The translations under genes were made by a program, and so were the position numbers. Positions 47,270 through 56,330 of a stretch of DNA of 64,000 bases are shown in pieces (within the stretch, counting starts at the first letter, position 1; each line of letters opens with the position of its first letter). The notes below the pieces were generated by a model. That model saw nothing but the letters and a program-made list of their open reading frames with translations. It was not told where the DNA came from and searched no databases. This DNA is from Opitutaceae bacterium (GTDB lineage: Bacteria > Verrucomicrobiota > Verrucomicrobiia > Opitutales > Opitutaceae): NCBI GenBank assembly GCA_030693515.1, contig JAUYAK010000091.1, forward strand, positions 57,309 to 121,308, in the 5' to 3' direction.

Positions 47270-49162
47270 ATGGGCAAACCTTTTTCCACCGAACTCACAC
47301 GACTACCTTCGACTCTGCGCTGGGCCGAGGATACGGACATCCTCGCGTTCAGCCAGTTTGTGGCAAAAGCGCATGGCCACATGTTGGCTATCATCGGCGC
47401 GGGCGGATCTTTTACCGTGGCCGAGTTCGCGCGAATGCTGCATGAAGCTCGGGGGAACGCTGCCGTCGCACATACGCCGTTGTCGTTCCTGCAGTCCGAC
47501 TCGGACCTCAGGCAATCCTTCGTCCTGATTTTCACGGCCAGCGGTGGAAACCGTGACATTTTGGCCACCTATGACGCGGCCGTCGAGCGAGAGCCCCGAG
47601 GGATTCTCGTAGTTTGCGGGCGGAAGAATTCCAAAGTGGAGCGACGCGCTGCCACGGACGAACGAAGCGAGGTTTTCAGCAGCGCTTTTCCTGCGGGAAA
47701 AGACGGCTACCTCGCCACCAATTCTCTCCTTTCGTTCATGATGCTCACACTTCGAGCATTCAACCCAACGGCGACTGCCTTGGGGCAATCAACGGTCGGA
47801 GTAGAAAGTCCTTCGGACTTAAACGACTCGTGGCTGGGCGAACGGCCGGTTCCAGCGCACTACCTAGCGTTGTTTGGGGGTTGGGCGCGACCGGCTGCAA
47901 CGGATCTGGAATCGAAGCTCAGTGAAGCGGGGTTAGGCAGCGTGATGCTCGCCGATTACCGCAATTTTGCCCACGGCCGACACAACTGGATTCACAAACG
48001 GGGCGAACAAACGGTGGTGATCGCTTTTCTCACGCCGGAGTCCGAGCCCCTGGCCCGGCGAACGCTCGCGCTGCTGCCGGCCTCAGTCCGCGTGCTTCGT
48101 CTCACCACTCAGTCGGAAGGAGCCGCGGGGACGCTGGAACTGCTCCTTCAAGTGTTTCGCGTGACGGAGGCGATCGGCAAGAAAGTCGGAATCGATCCGG
48201 GCCGGCCTGGTGTCCCTGGTTATGGACGACGCATTTACCATCTGGGCCCGGTCGTGCTGCCGTCGCAACATGCCGACACGGCAATCGAGGCGTCTGTAGC
48301 GCGTAAGCTAGCGGCGCGAAACTCTTCCATCCGATCCGAAGATCGGGAATCAGTCATGGCCGCTCGGGCTAATTACGTGACGGCGCTGCGGCAGCAGCGC
48401 TTTGGCGCGTTCGTCGCGGACTTCGATGGCACGGTTGTCCACCCCGGAGCGAGCAGCACCACAAAGCTGTTGCCTACTGTGGCTGCGCTGCTCGAAAAGC
48501 TACTGCGAGCACGGATTCCGGTGTATTTTGCGACCGGCCGGGGAAATTCGATTCACGGCGTGTTAACCGGCACCCTCGGAAAAAAATATCACCCCTTGGT
48601 GTTTGTCTCCTATTACAATGGCAGTGTCACGCTCCCACTGACCGAAACGCCGCCGTCCGACACCGGGGGACCGCACCACGAAGTATTCGAGGCGTTGTTA
48701 CGGGAATTGAAGAGCGATCCGGTCTTCGCGCGTCGGGTGCATCCCGTCAACAAGAGTTACCAACTGACGCTGAAAATCAAAGACCAGGCGGACTTCCCGC
48801 TGGCGGCCGCCCGGATTCGCGAAACCGTTCTCGCGTCGTTTGCCGAGCAACTTCGGGTCGTCGAATCCAGCCACTCATTGGATGTTATTTCCCGTGCGAC
48901 ATCAAAACTCGAGTGCGTCCGGCTCGCGCAATCGCAGCTGGTGGACGCGGTCCCGTTCACCATTGGAGATCGAGGTGCGTTGCTGGGAAACGATTACGAT
49001 CTGCTGACGCATCCGTATTCGTTAAGCGTGGACGCGGTGTCGGCCTCGCTCACTTCCTGCTGGAATCTGCTGCCCCCGGGAGTGCGAAACGTCGCGGGCC
49101 TCGTTCACGTGGGAAAATCGCTCGTGGTGCGCCGCGGGTATTTCACGATGAAAGCCCCATGA
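47270..49162 (+). CDS. SIS-domain/HAD-phosphatase fusion
   Basis: A 630-residue, two-part protein. The N-terminal half (about 20-330) is a sugar-isomerase (SIS) double domain: IIGAGGSFTVAEFARMLHE at about 41-59, the phosphosugar loop IFTASGGNRDIL at about 90, and later DYRNFAHGRHNWI, as in GlmS-like and AgaS-like proteins. The C-terminal half (about 375-630) is an HAD phosphatase: DFDGT (nucleophile Asp) at about 384, ATGRG (motif II) and GDRGALLGNDYDLL (acidic motif IV) at about 566. It would isomerise or bind and then dephosphorylate a sugar phosphate. First gene of the cassette; the TAG at 47183 in the same frame excludes a longer start. Confidence 0.85.
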   Translation: MGKPFSTELTRLPSTLRWAEDTDILAFSQFVAKAHGHMLAIIGAGGSFTVAEFARMLHEARGNAAVAHTPLSFLQSDSDLRQSFVLIFTASGGNRDILATYDAAVEREPRGILVVCGRKNSKVERRAATDERSEVFSSAFPAGKDGYLATNSLLSFMMLTLRAFNPTATALGQSTVGVESPSDLNDSWLGERPVPAHYLALFGGWARPAATDLESKLSEAGLGSVMLADYRNFAHGRHNWIHKRGEQTVVIAFLTPESEPLARRTLALLPASVRVLRLTTQSEGAAGTLELLLQVFRVTEAIGKKVGIDPGRPGVPGYGRRIYHLGPVVLPSQHADTAIEASVARKLAARNSSIRSEDRESVMAARANYVTALRQQRFGAFVADFDGTVVHPGASSTTKLLPTVAALLEKLLRARIPVYFATGRGNSIHGVLTGTLGKKYHPLVFVSYYNGSVTLPLTETPPSDTGGPHHEVFEALLRELKSDPVFARRVHPVNKSYQLTLKIKDQADFPLAAARIRETVLASFAEQLRVVESSHSLDVISRATSKLECVRLAQSQLVDAVPFTIGDRGALLGNDYDLLTHPYSLSVDAVSASLTSCWNLLPPGVRNVAGLVHVGKSLVVRRGYFTMKAP

Positions 49163-49172
49163 GGATTCGGCC

Positions 49173-50279
49173 ATGAACGAAGGCTACGCCCTGCGGCACC
49201 TGCGCAAGTTGATGGGTTGGTCCTTTGAGGAGGACAATCGGGAGACGAACTGGCTGCGCATGATGTCCGACTTCAAGTATGATTCCTACCGGGATTTTTG
49301 GGCGGGCGCGCGCTTCGTCGAGTCTTTGCTGGGTTGGCTCCAACAGTTCGCGCCCGAGCATAGGCGCCAAGCCTATGCTTTGGTGAGGGAAAAATTGATC
49401 TTCCTGAGTTTCACCGAAATCGAGCACTTGGTAAGCCGCACGCGCCCCGTGTTCGTGCACGATGTCCTCCTCGATCGCGTCGCCGGAAAATCCAACGTCG
49501 CGAAATACTTGATTTGGTCGAAAGCGGAAACGCAGAAACTCTACGCTGACTTGTTGCAACGCACCCTGTTCGTCGGGCTAAGCGATGGCGCGAGGGTTGA
49601 CGGCTTCCGCCGGGCCAACGACGGCTTGATCAGCAACGAGCAGGTAGCGCTCGGCTACGATTTGTCGCACGAAAAATGGCGCGACATGCATGAAGAACTC
49701 AAGGCGCGCACGAAGGATCCGGGGGCGCGGTTCGAGGTTTTGTTTCTGATCGACGATTTCACCGGCAGCGGAAAATCGCTGATTCGAATGGAGAATGGAA
49801 CGTGGAAAGGGAAACTGAAAAAATTGGCGGTCAGCTTCCGGTGCCACCCGAAACTTTTCGCGCAGGACTGCGTGGTTCGCGCGCACCACTACATTGGCAC
49901 GGAAGGCGCGAAGAGCGCTATCACGGCATTGTTGGCCCAGGCCACGGGCCCGAGCGGGCCCAAGGTTTGGTTCCCAAATCCTGTCGGCATCTCGTTTGAT
50001 CTGATTCTCAAAAAAGAACTAACGCTTTCGCGGGGGCAAAACGAGCAACTCGACGAACTGCTCGATCGCTACTATGACGCGCGCGTGGAGACGAAGAGTA
50101 TCAAGGTGGGAGGGACCGATGTAAAATTCGGATTCGCAGCCTGCGGCCTGCCGTTGATCCTCGAACACAACACGCCGAACAATTCAGTCGGTTTGCTTTG
50201 GGCAGAGTCGTCCAGTCCGCCGGCGGCGCCCGGACACACGATGCGGCCGTTGTTCCGGCGCGCGCAACGCCACACCTGA
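49173..50279 (+). CDS. phosphoribosyltransferase-like conflict protein
   Basis: A 368-residue protein. The PRPP-binding loop is clear in FLIDDFTGSGKSLIR at about 191-205, with the two acids and the T-G-S-G-K-S phosphate loop. The segment FGFAACGLPLILEHNTPNNS near 325-344 resembles a conserved block in a phosphoribosyltransferase-like family that, as I recall it, is named PRTase-CE and linked to bacterial conflict systems. About 190 N-terminal residues are helical and may sense or regulate. It would transfer a ribose-phosphate group, or bind a nucleotide as a switch. Ten bases behind the SIS-HAD gene. Confidence 0.8.
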   Translation: MNEGYALRHLRKLMGWSFEEDNRETNWLRMMSDFKYDSYRDFWAGARFVESLLGWLQQFAPEHRRQAYALVREKLIFLSFTEIEHLVSRTRPVFVHDVLLDRVAGKSNVAKYLIWSKAETQKLYADLLQRTLFVGLSDGARVDGFRRANDGLISNEQVALGYDLSHEKWRDMHEELKARTKDPGARFEVLFLIDDFTGSGKSLIRMENGTWKGKLKKLAVSFRCHPKLFAQDCVVRAHHYIGTEGAKSAITALLAQATGPSGPKVWFPNPVGISFDLILKKELTLSRGQNEQLDELLDRYYDARVETKSIKVGGTDVKFGFAACGLPLILEHNTPNNSVGLLWAESSSPPAAPGHTMRPLFRRAQRHT

Positions 50280-50281
50280 TA

Positions 50282-52201
50282 ATGCCCAATCCCTTCACCA
50301 CTCGTGCAACGGAGTTCGTTAAATCGAACGAGGCGTTCCTGACGCTGGTCACGCCGGATCCGCTGACCTTTTTTCTGGAGCCCTATGCGCGGGATGATGG
50401 TCTCTACACCCGACTCGTCTCCATCCAAGGTCAGCCGGGCTCGGGGAAAACGACCATCGCGCGATTGTTTGAATTTTCTACGCTGGCCACGCTGCTTCGG
50501 GGTGGAGACAACGCCTATTCCGAACTTGTAAACCCGCTCAACAAGTGCGGCGCGATCAACGATGGGCGGGTTCAAGTGCTCGGCTGTCGGTTACCCTTGG
50601 AGAGCGATTACCGCGAGCTTTCGCAGTTGCCGTATTCCGACAAGATTCGGGCCGAACTGCTGCAACGGCTGATCCAAGCGCGAGCAGTCTTGGCGTGGTT
50701 CAATCAGCTCCGCAAAGCGGAGATAAATCCCGAGGACGTAACTTTGGAAGTGCGCGAGCAGGCGAACGCGGCGGTCTCGTTCGTCGGCGGAACGACCGGG
50801 CGCGCTATTCTGGATCGAGCGAAGAACATCGAAGCCGGAATCTATCGGATCGTGGGTGCACTCGTCCCCCCTTCCGAACTTGAAATCGAGCGGGAGATTA
50901 CGGCGCCCTATCGGCTCTTCGATATCATCGACCGTTTTCGGATTGCCGCCGCCCCAGCGACCGCTGCTCTCTCCGCCGAAGTGCTGCGCCCGCTGGTTAT
51001 CCTCGACGATGCGCATTTCCTGGCGCCCACGCAGCTGGTGCAGCTGAAGAACTGGCTCATCCGACGTGAACTGACAATCGGACGCTGGATTCTGTCGCGC
51101 CTTGATGTTCTGCAGCCGAAAGAACTTTTTGACTCTTTGGCCGGCGCTGAACCGGACGTGAACATGCCGGGAATTACGGCCGGCCGAGACATTATTCGGA
51201 TCAACCTGCAAAGCGCCAGTCGGCTGGACGGTCGAAAGACGTTCCGGAGCATGGCGAAGGAAATGAGCCGAAAATATCTCAGCCAGATGCGGATTTTCGG
51301 CCAGAACAACATCACGACTCTGGAGAGCATGCTGCCTGAGAAGGTCGAGCCGCTGTCCCCGTCCAACTGCGATCGGCTGCGCGAAAGCGTCCGGACCATT
51401 GCCGGGCGTTTTCGAATTTCTGACCGCCGATTGCTGGACCTCGAAAAAATGGCCGGTGATTTTCTCACCGACCGTAACGAGGATGCTCCGGATTTGCGGT
51501 GGGCGATGGTGAGAATTCTGATTCACCGCTATGCCAAGCGGGTCCCCGTGGCGGACATGTTTTCGGAAGAAGACGCTGAGCCGTCTCGCCCCCTCAACGC
51601 AGACTTGGGGGTCTACGACGGCGCTCGGATACAACTTCTCCACGACTATGATCGCCCGTATTACGTGGGATTGGATGCGCTTAGTGATGCGGCGTCGGAG
51701 AACGCCGAAACATTCCTCCGGCTCGCGTCTCATTTAGTCGAAGCGTCGGAAAATCTTCTCATTAAACAACGGCCCGGAGCGCTCCAGGCCAAGGAGCAGC
51801 ACCGGCTGTTGGTTGATCGCGCCAACGCGGTGGTGGAAACTTGGACATTTCCCGAGCACCGGCGCGTGCGGGCGCTCGCCGAATGGATCGCCCAGAAGTG
51901 TCAGGCGAAGACGCAGGAGCTCAATGCTCCATTGGATCACGGCGCCAATGCCTTTGGGATTCCCCAAGCGGAATTCGACCGCATCGGGACGGAGCATTCG
52001 TATCTAGCAAATATCCTGAAGTTCGCCGTGGCCTACAACGCCATCACGCTCGTGCCTAACTATGATTGCAAAAAGCGCGTGTGGTGTCTGATGGAGCTTG
52101 GTGGGGTTTTCATCGTCCGCTCCGGGTTGCCGTTCAAAAGGGGCGGGTTCGTTGAAGGGTCGGTTAAGGACATCGAGAAACTTCTGGGAGTGAAGCAATG
52201 A
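50282..52201 (+). CDS. AAA/ORC-CDC6-like P-loop ATPase
   Basis: A 639-residue protein from MPNPFTTRATEFVKSNEAFL. Walker A is GQPGSGKTT at 50-58 and Walker B is LVILDDAHFLAP at about 236-247. The Asp-Asp-Ala-His form and the absence of other domains suggest an AAA/STAND or ORC/CDC6-like NTPase. The remaining 380 residues are helical and may bind DNA or partner proteins. Such ATPases are the usual sensors or activators in conflict systems. It follows the PRTase-like gene by two bases and overlaps the next gene by four. Confidence 0.85.
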   Translation: MPNPFTTRATEFVKSNEAFLTLVTPDPLTFFLEPYARDDGLYTRLVSIQGQPGSGKTTIARLFEFSTLATLLRGGDNAYSELVNPLNKCGAINDGRVQVLGCRLPLESDYRELSQLPYSDKIRAELLQRLIQARAVLAWFNQLRKAEINPEDVTLEVREQANAAVSFVGGTTGRAILDRAKNIEAGIYRIVGALVPPSELEIEREITAPYRLFDIIDRFRIAAAPATAALSAEVLRPLVILDDAHFLAPTQLVQLKNWLIRRELTIGRWILSRLDVLQPKELFDSLAGAEPDVNMPGITAGRDIIRINLQSASRLDGRKTFRSMAKEMSRKYLSQMRIFGQNNITTLESMLPEKVEPLSPSNCDRLRESVRTIAGRFRISDRRLLDLEKMAGDFLTDRNEDAPDLRWAMVRILIHRYAKRVPVADMFSEEDAEPSRPLNADLGVYDGARIQLLHDYDRPYYVGLDALSDAASENAETFLRLASHLVEASENLLIKQRPGALQAKEQHRLLVDRANAVVETWTFPEHRRVRALAEWIAQKCQAKTQELNAPLDHGANAFGIPQAEFDRIGTEHSYLANILKFAVAYNAITLVPNYDCKKRVWCLMELGGVFIVRSGLPFKRGGFVEGSVKDIEKLLGVKQ

Positions 52202-53286
52202 AACCGCGCTGGGATCCCTGTGTCGTGCTCGGCGCCAGTGAGGTCGCTCATTTTCTCGCTGGGCATCTGAATCGCGATGATCGGAAAATTCTGTTGGTGG
52301 GCGGCGCTGGCTTCGATCCACGAGCGATTGAAGCCGCGAAGCGGCTAGCGGAGTGTAAGGCGTGCACGGTGGAGGCCGTCTTCTTTCGCGAGGAACGGTT
52401 GATGGATCAACCGATGTTGAAGCCGCGTGCCGATGAGGCGCAAAGAAAGCTAAGCATGATTTTTCCGTCCGCGACGTTCCCCCGCATTGAGATTATCCCG
52501 GATGGAGTAACGGCGATTGGCGGTCGCCGTGCGGTAGGCGCACTGAGTTCGAGGGATTTCGCAAACTACACCGATGTCTTCGTCGACATCAGCGCATTGT
52601 CGTGCGGCGTTTACTTTTCATTGATCGCGTTTTTCGTCGCGCAGTGCGGGCGCCACGCTGGGCTGAATCTGCACGTGCTCGTCGCCGAACAGCCGAAATT
52701 CGACCACAAGATTAATGGAATTCCTTCGGACAAGGCCGCGATGTTGCACGGATTCAAGGGCGACCAGTCGCTCGACAGCAACGAGGAACAAGCGTTGCTC
52801 TGGATCCCCACCTTGGCGCCCGGCAACTCCGCTTCGCTCGATAAGGTTTATCAATTCATCCATCGCAAAGACACGCCCATTGATGTCTGTCCGCTGATGC
52901 CTTTTCCCGGCAGTGATCCCCGCCTGCCGGATCGACTCTACGAGGAGTATTACCTTAGCCTACGGACGTGGAATGTGGACTCGCGCAACTTCCTTTATGC
53001 GGCCGAAAGCGATCCCCTCGATTCCTATCGCGCGATCCACCAACTGGTCTCCCAGCGAGCAAACCTCTTTGCCGACCTCGGTGGTTCACAGGTCGTGCTG
53101 TCACCGCTGGGGAACAAGATGCTGTCCGTCGGCACGATGCTTGCCGCGATCGAACTCCAACTTCCGGTCGCGATGGTCGAGTCCGTGGGTTACGACGAAC
53201 AGTCGGACGCCGGAACCGTTCCTGAGGGCGCTGAACTGACTCAGCTCTGGTTATGCGGTGACGCCTATGCCGCCGTCGGCAAATAG
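52198..53286 (+). CDS. unknown alpha/beta protein of the cassette
   Basis: A 362-residue protein from MKPRWDPCVVLGASEVAHFL. The first half reads as a Rossmann-like fold (KILLVGGAGFDPRAIEAAKRL; DVFVDISALSCGVYFSLIAFFVAQ; LNLHVLVAEQP). The second half carries SVGTMLAAIELQLPVAMVESVGYDEQ. I cannot assign it to a family. A nucleotide-binding or effector role is possible. It is fixed in the cassette by the four-base overlap with the ATPase gene. Confidence 0.8.
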   Translation: MKPRWDPCVVLGASEVAHFLAGHLNRDDRKILLVGGAGFDPRAIEAAKRLAECKACTVEAVFFREERLMDQPMLKPRADEAQRKLSMIFPSATFPRIEIIPDGVTAIGGRRAVGALSSRDFANYTDVFVDISALSCGVYFSLIAFFVAQCGRHAGLNLHVLVAEQPKFDHKINGIPSDKAAMLHGFKGDQSLDSNEEQALLWIPTLAPGNSASLDKVYQFIHRKDTPIDVCPLMPFPGSDPRLPDRLYEEYYLSLRTWNVDSRNFLYAAESDPLDSYRAIHQLVSQRANLFADLGGSQVVLSPLGNKMLSVGTMLAAIELQLPVAMVESVGYDEQSDAGTVPEGAELTQLWLCGDAYAAVGK

Positions 53287-53332
53287 GGCTCGACCGGCTT
53301 TGCTTAACCGACAAAAACCACTCACCTGCCGC

Positions 53333-54328
53333 ATGTCTGCGCCTCACTTGCATCCTAAACGAAAATCAGTTGACCGGCTCCCCATTTCAGTCGGGTCGGG
53401 ATTTGTCGCGCTTGATATGTTGCTCGTTGGACATGAGAGAGTTAATGCCAACGAGCAGTATGCAGGCGGCTCCTGCGGAAACGTTCTAAGCATTCTTTCG
53501 CATCTGGATTGGGAATCCTATCCGGTTGCGCGCCTCGGCACCGACCGACTCGCAAAGCGTGTCCTCGCCGATTTTGCCGAATCAGGCGTAAACACCGAAT
53601 TTGTTTTTCGTGCTCCCACTGGGGTGACACCCGTCGTGGTCGTCCGCTTAGCCGAGCGAAGGGATGGCTCGATCCAGCCTCGATTCGAATGGAAGCATCC
53701 AAAATCGGGCGATTGGTTGCCGCGGTATCGGCCATTTCCTAAAACAAAGGCGGAGGAGGTAGCTCCACAGTTACCCGACGCTGGCGTCTTCTATTTCGAT
53801 CGTGCGGAAAAAAGCGCGTTGGTCATGGCGGAAAAAATGCGCGAACGGGGTGCGGTCGTTTTCTTTGAGCCTTCTTCCTGTAAGGACGACAGTCTCTTCA
53901 CGGACTGCCTAGCGGTGTCAGACATCGTGAAATATTCTAAGGATAGGATCAGTGAGCCGCCGCGCAATCCGGTGTCGCGATCGCCCCGCTTAGAAATTCA
54001 AACTCTCGGTAAGGATGGTCTGCGCTACCGGCTTAAAGCCGGGAATCATCCCGGCCAATGGAAGACGATGACAGCGTTTACAGTTGATAGCCTGGTGGAT
54101 TCCACGGGCTGCGGTGACTGGTGCAGTGCCGGCGTCATTAACAAACTTTGCCGCGATGGTCGTGAGAAGTTCCTGGAAAGGGACGACTCGGAAATTGCGG
54201 CAGCGTTGCGCTACGGCTTGGCGTTAGCGGCCATCAATTGTCAGTATCAAGGCGCCCGTGGTCCGATGTATCACCTGTCTCGTGACAAATTCCTAGCAAA
54301 GGTGGACACTTTGCTCGAGTTGGCGTAG
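53333..54328 (+). CDS. PfkB-family carbohydrate kinase
   Basis: About 331 residues from MSAPHLHPKRKSVDRLPISV; an ATG at 53258 lies inside the preceding gene and is less likely. The ribokinase/PfkB fold is seen in GSGFVALDMLLVG, the substrate motif AGGSCGNVLSILS, and the ATP-site motif DSTGCGDWCSAGVI with the catalytic Asp in GD. The usual wording is DTTGAGDAF, so this is a divergent member. It would phosphorylate a sugar or nucleoside. Last gene of the five-gene cassette; a hairpin follows before the convergent WYL gene. Confidence 0.85.
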   Translation: MSAPHLHPKRKSVDRLPISVGSGFVALDMLLVGHERVNANEQYAGGSCGNVLSILSHLDWESYPVARLGTDRLAKRVLADFAESGVNTEFVFRAPTGVTPVVVVRLAERRDGSIQPRFEWKHPKSGDWLPRYRPFPKTKAEEVAPQLPDAGVFYFDRAEKSALVMAEKMRERGAVVFFEPSSCKDDSLFTDCLAVSDIVKYSKDRISEPPRNPVSRSPRLEIQTLGKDGLRYRLKAGNHPGQWKTMTAFTVDSLVDSTGCGDWCSAGVINKLCRDGREKFLERDDSEIAAALRYGLALAAINCQYQGARGPMYHLSRDKFLAKVDTLLELA

Positions 54329-54372
54329 GCGTCGACACGTTGGGTGCGTGGAATCGGCTGAAACCGATGCCG

Positions 54373-54387
54373 GGAGCGCGGCGCTCC
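54373..54387. terminator. hairpin between convergent operons
   Basis: GGAGCG, three-base loop, CGCTCC. A second small stem (ATCGG...CCGAT) precedes it. It lies in the 65-base gap between the cassette and the WYL/Wadjet operon and could serve both. No T-run, so confidence is low. Confidence 0.4.
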
Positions 54388-54393
54388 TAATCG

Positions 54394-55161
54394 TTAGGCC
54401 CGGACGAATCGCTCCGGCACACGTTGGGCGATGCCGAGATAAACCTCGGCATAGAGTTGCATCGCTTTTCTCACTTGCAGCGTGCCGACACCCCGGCGCA
54501 TCCCAAAATCCATGGCCAGTGCGCGCTGCTGGGCAGCGTTGAGCGCTGGATGCGCTTGAAACCGCACCGCAACGAAGGTTTCCCATTCGTGGTCCCGTTT
54601 GGATGGCAGTGTGAGGTCCGATTTCTTTGTCCGGTCGATTCGTCCGAGCACGAAGTCCTTGAACGCGTGATCCACGAAACACCACGCCCGGGCGTGCCAG
54701 CGGAAACCATCATAACCAAGAGCGTGCGGAGCGATCGCTCGCCACGCCGCGGTTCCCGAATGAACCGAGTAGTAATAGATCTCGATGCCAGTGCGATTCG
54801 CTATGGCCTGAACAACGTCTCTAGAAATGCGCGAACTTACCGAGCGATCGGGCAGCTCAAGCCGCCCAAAATTTCCGACTCGCTCCGGCATGATGGACAT
54901 TGCGTCTTCAATGGTCGGCTTCCCGAAAACACAGGGAGCGGCGGAGAGGAAATCATAGCGTTTGGCTCTGCCGTTATACCGCAGGGCCCGCGGATTTGCG
55001 CGCATGTATTCGGCGATGTCAGCCGAGGCCTGCGGAAGCGAAATCGAGAATCGCTGACAAAGATCATATCGCCGCACCCAACCGCGCCAGTAGGCGATGC
55101 GCTCAACATGAATCAGGCGCTCTTTCGCGCTCCAACGAGATCCGTTTGTCTTGTTCGGCAT
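54394..55161 (-). CDS. WYL-domain transcriptional regulator
   Basis: A 255-residue protein from MPNKTNGSRWSAKERLIHVE. An N-terminal winged HTH (about 10-70, RIAYWRGWVRRYDLCQRFSISLPQASADIAEYM) precedes a WYL domain, with HALGYDGFRWHARAWCFVDHAFKDFVLGRI at about 140-170 as its conserved strand region. The C-terminal part is a helical dimer-like end. It resembles BrxR/CapW-type repressors that control bacterial defence islands and may sense nucleic acid or nucleotides (family knowledge). Its ATG overlaps the jetD stop by one base, making it the last gene of the Wadjet operon. Confidence 0.88.
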   Translation of the reverse strand: MPNKTNGSRWSAKERLIHVERIAYWRGWVRRYDLCQRFSISLPQASADIAEYMRANPRALRYNGRAKRYDFLSAAPCVFGKPTIEDAMSIMPERVGNFGRLELPDRSVSSRISRDVVQAIANRTGIEIYYYSVHSGTAAWRAIAPHALGYDGFRWHARAWCFVDHAFKDFVLGRIDRTKKSDLTLPSKRDHEWETFVAVRFQAHPALNAAQQRALAMDFGMRRGVGTLQVRKAMQLYAEVYLGIAQRVPERFVRA

Positions 55162-56330
55162 TATGGTAAAACGGGAGTCAGGCCCATTAGGACTAGAGCA
55201 TTCGACAACAACGAACGGGGAAGTTTTTCCTGCTCGACCTGGATGTGTTGCTGGGCGACAGACGACGCCAACTCTAGTTCTGCCGGCGTTAGGTTTCGCA
55301 AGTGTTCACTGGGTAACTCGGCGCCGGTCGTGACAAAATTCGCTGCCCGGGCGTAATCGAGCGTGGCTTGATCCATCAGCAAGCTGGCGACATTCGGGAA
55401 AAAAGCCCGGAGATCGCCGAGAATCTTGAATCCCCACGCATCGATGTCGCCCAAGTAGTAGAGCGTGCGCTCGGCCAACCACGAGAGAGGCGCGATTTCA
55501 GACGCCGCGTTGCCGCGCCCCCAAACCACCAAGGCGTTGCTGACCGCTGGAAAGGTCAGGAAGGTCATCTCGTTTTCCACGATAAAAACATATGGAACGG
55601 GAAACGGCCGCTGCATTAGGTCGCTGAGTCGCACAGTCACCAACTCGAAGGCACTGCCGCACTGCCCGGCACACCTCTCGGTCAGGAAGCGAACGGACAC
55701 GAGCTTGGGCTTGGCGAGTAGGCCGAGGCGCGCTTCATCCTCACCGGACGCCAGCGTCACTCCGGGCACGGTGTCGAGGATTTCGCGGACCAGTCGGATG
55801 TTCTCGCCGAGCAGCTTTCCCGAAACATCGAGGGGCAATTCACGAGGGAAACAGCCCGGCCGTGGACGATCGCACAGGTATCGCAGCACCTTGAGGAGGT
55901 CGGCCCAGCGGTCGGCGACCTGAAGTAATCGCGTCGGATGACCTTGCACCCATCCGGATATTTCAGGCGTGACCCGATTCGTCTCGGCCACGAGGTAACG
56001 GAGAGTCGTCACTTCGCGCTCTTTCCCGATGAAGCGAAGAAAATTCCTTTCGTCCGGAAAATATACACGCGTGGGATATGTCTGCTCGTTTATGCGGGTC
56101 TGCCGTTTCGCGGTTTCGAGCGTGTAACCATAGCCGATTGATGCGGCAGAACCTTCGGCGAGCGCACGCAGCCCGGCGTCAACCTCGGGAAGCGGGTCCG
56201 AGGGCTTCGGACGTCCAAAGTTTATTTCAACCGGAAAAAAAGGATCCAAATTTCCCGCCAGCGTCCAATCTAGGAAGGCGGGATACTTAGCGCGAAGAAG
56301 GCGTTCGCGAATATCAGGCGGCTTTAGCAT
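55161..56330 (-). CDS. jetD: Wadjet protein JetD (nuclease subunit)
   Basis: A 389-residue protein with the two-part JetD plan (DUF3322 then DUF2220). The N-terminal part (about 1-190) has LRAKYPAFLDWTLAGNLDPFFPVEINFGRP. The C-terminal Toprim-like part has FIVENEMTFLTF at about 247-258 (catalytic Glu) and YYLGDIDAWGFKILGDLRAFF at about 290-310 (metal-binding D-x-D). JetD cleaves DNA held by the JetABC motor (established for Wadjet). It overlaps jetC by 17 bases and is followed by the WYL regulator. Confidence 0.93.
   Translation of the reverse strand: MLKPPDIRERLLRAKYPAFLDWTLAGNLDPFFPVEINFGRPKPSDPLPEVDAGLRALAEGSAASIGYGYTLETAKRQTRINEQTYPTRVYFPDERNFLRFIGKEREVTTLRYLVAETNRVTPEISGWVQGHPTRLLQVADRWADLLKVLRYLCDRPRPGCFPRELPLDVSGKLLGENIRLVREILDTVPGVTLASGEDEARLGLLAKPKLVSVRFLTERCAGQCGSAFELVTVRLSDLMQRPFPVPYVFIVENEMTFLTFPAVSNALVVWGRGNAASEIAPLSWLAERTLYYLGDIDAWGFKILGDLRAFFPNVASLLMDQATLDYARAANFVTTGAELPSEHLRNLTPAELELASSVAQQHIQVEQEKLPRSLLSNALVLMGLTPVLP

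Noticed and set aside
47124..47528. Earlier or alternative start for the cassette's first gene
   Set aside because: The 134-codon frame here is in another register. In the SIS-HAD frame a TAG occurs at 47183 and no start codon lies between it and 47270.
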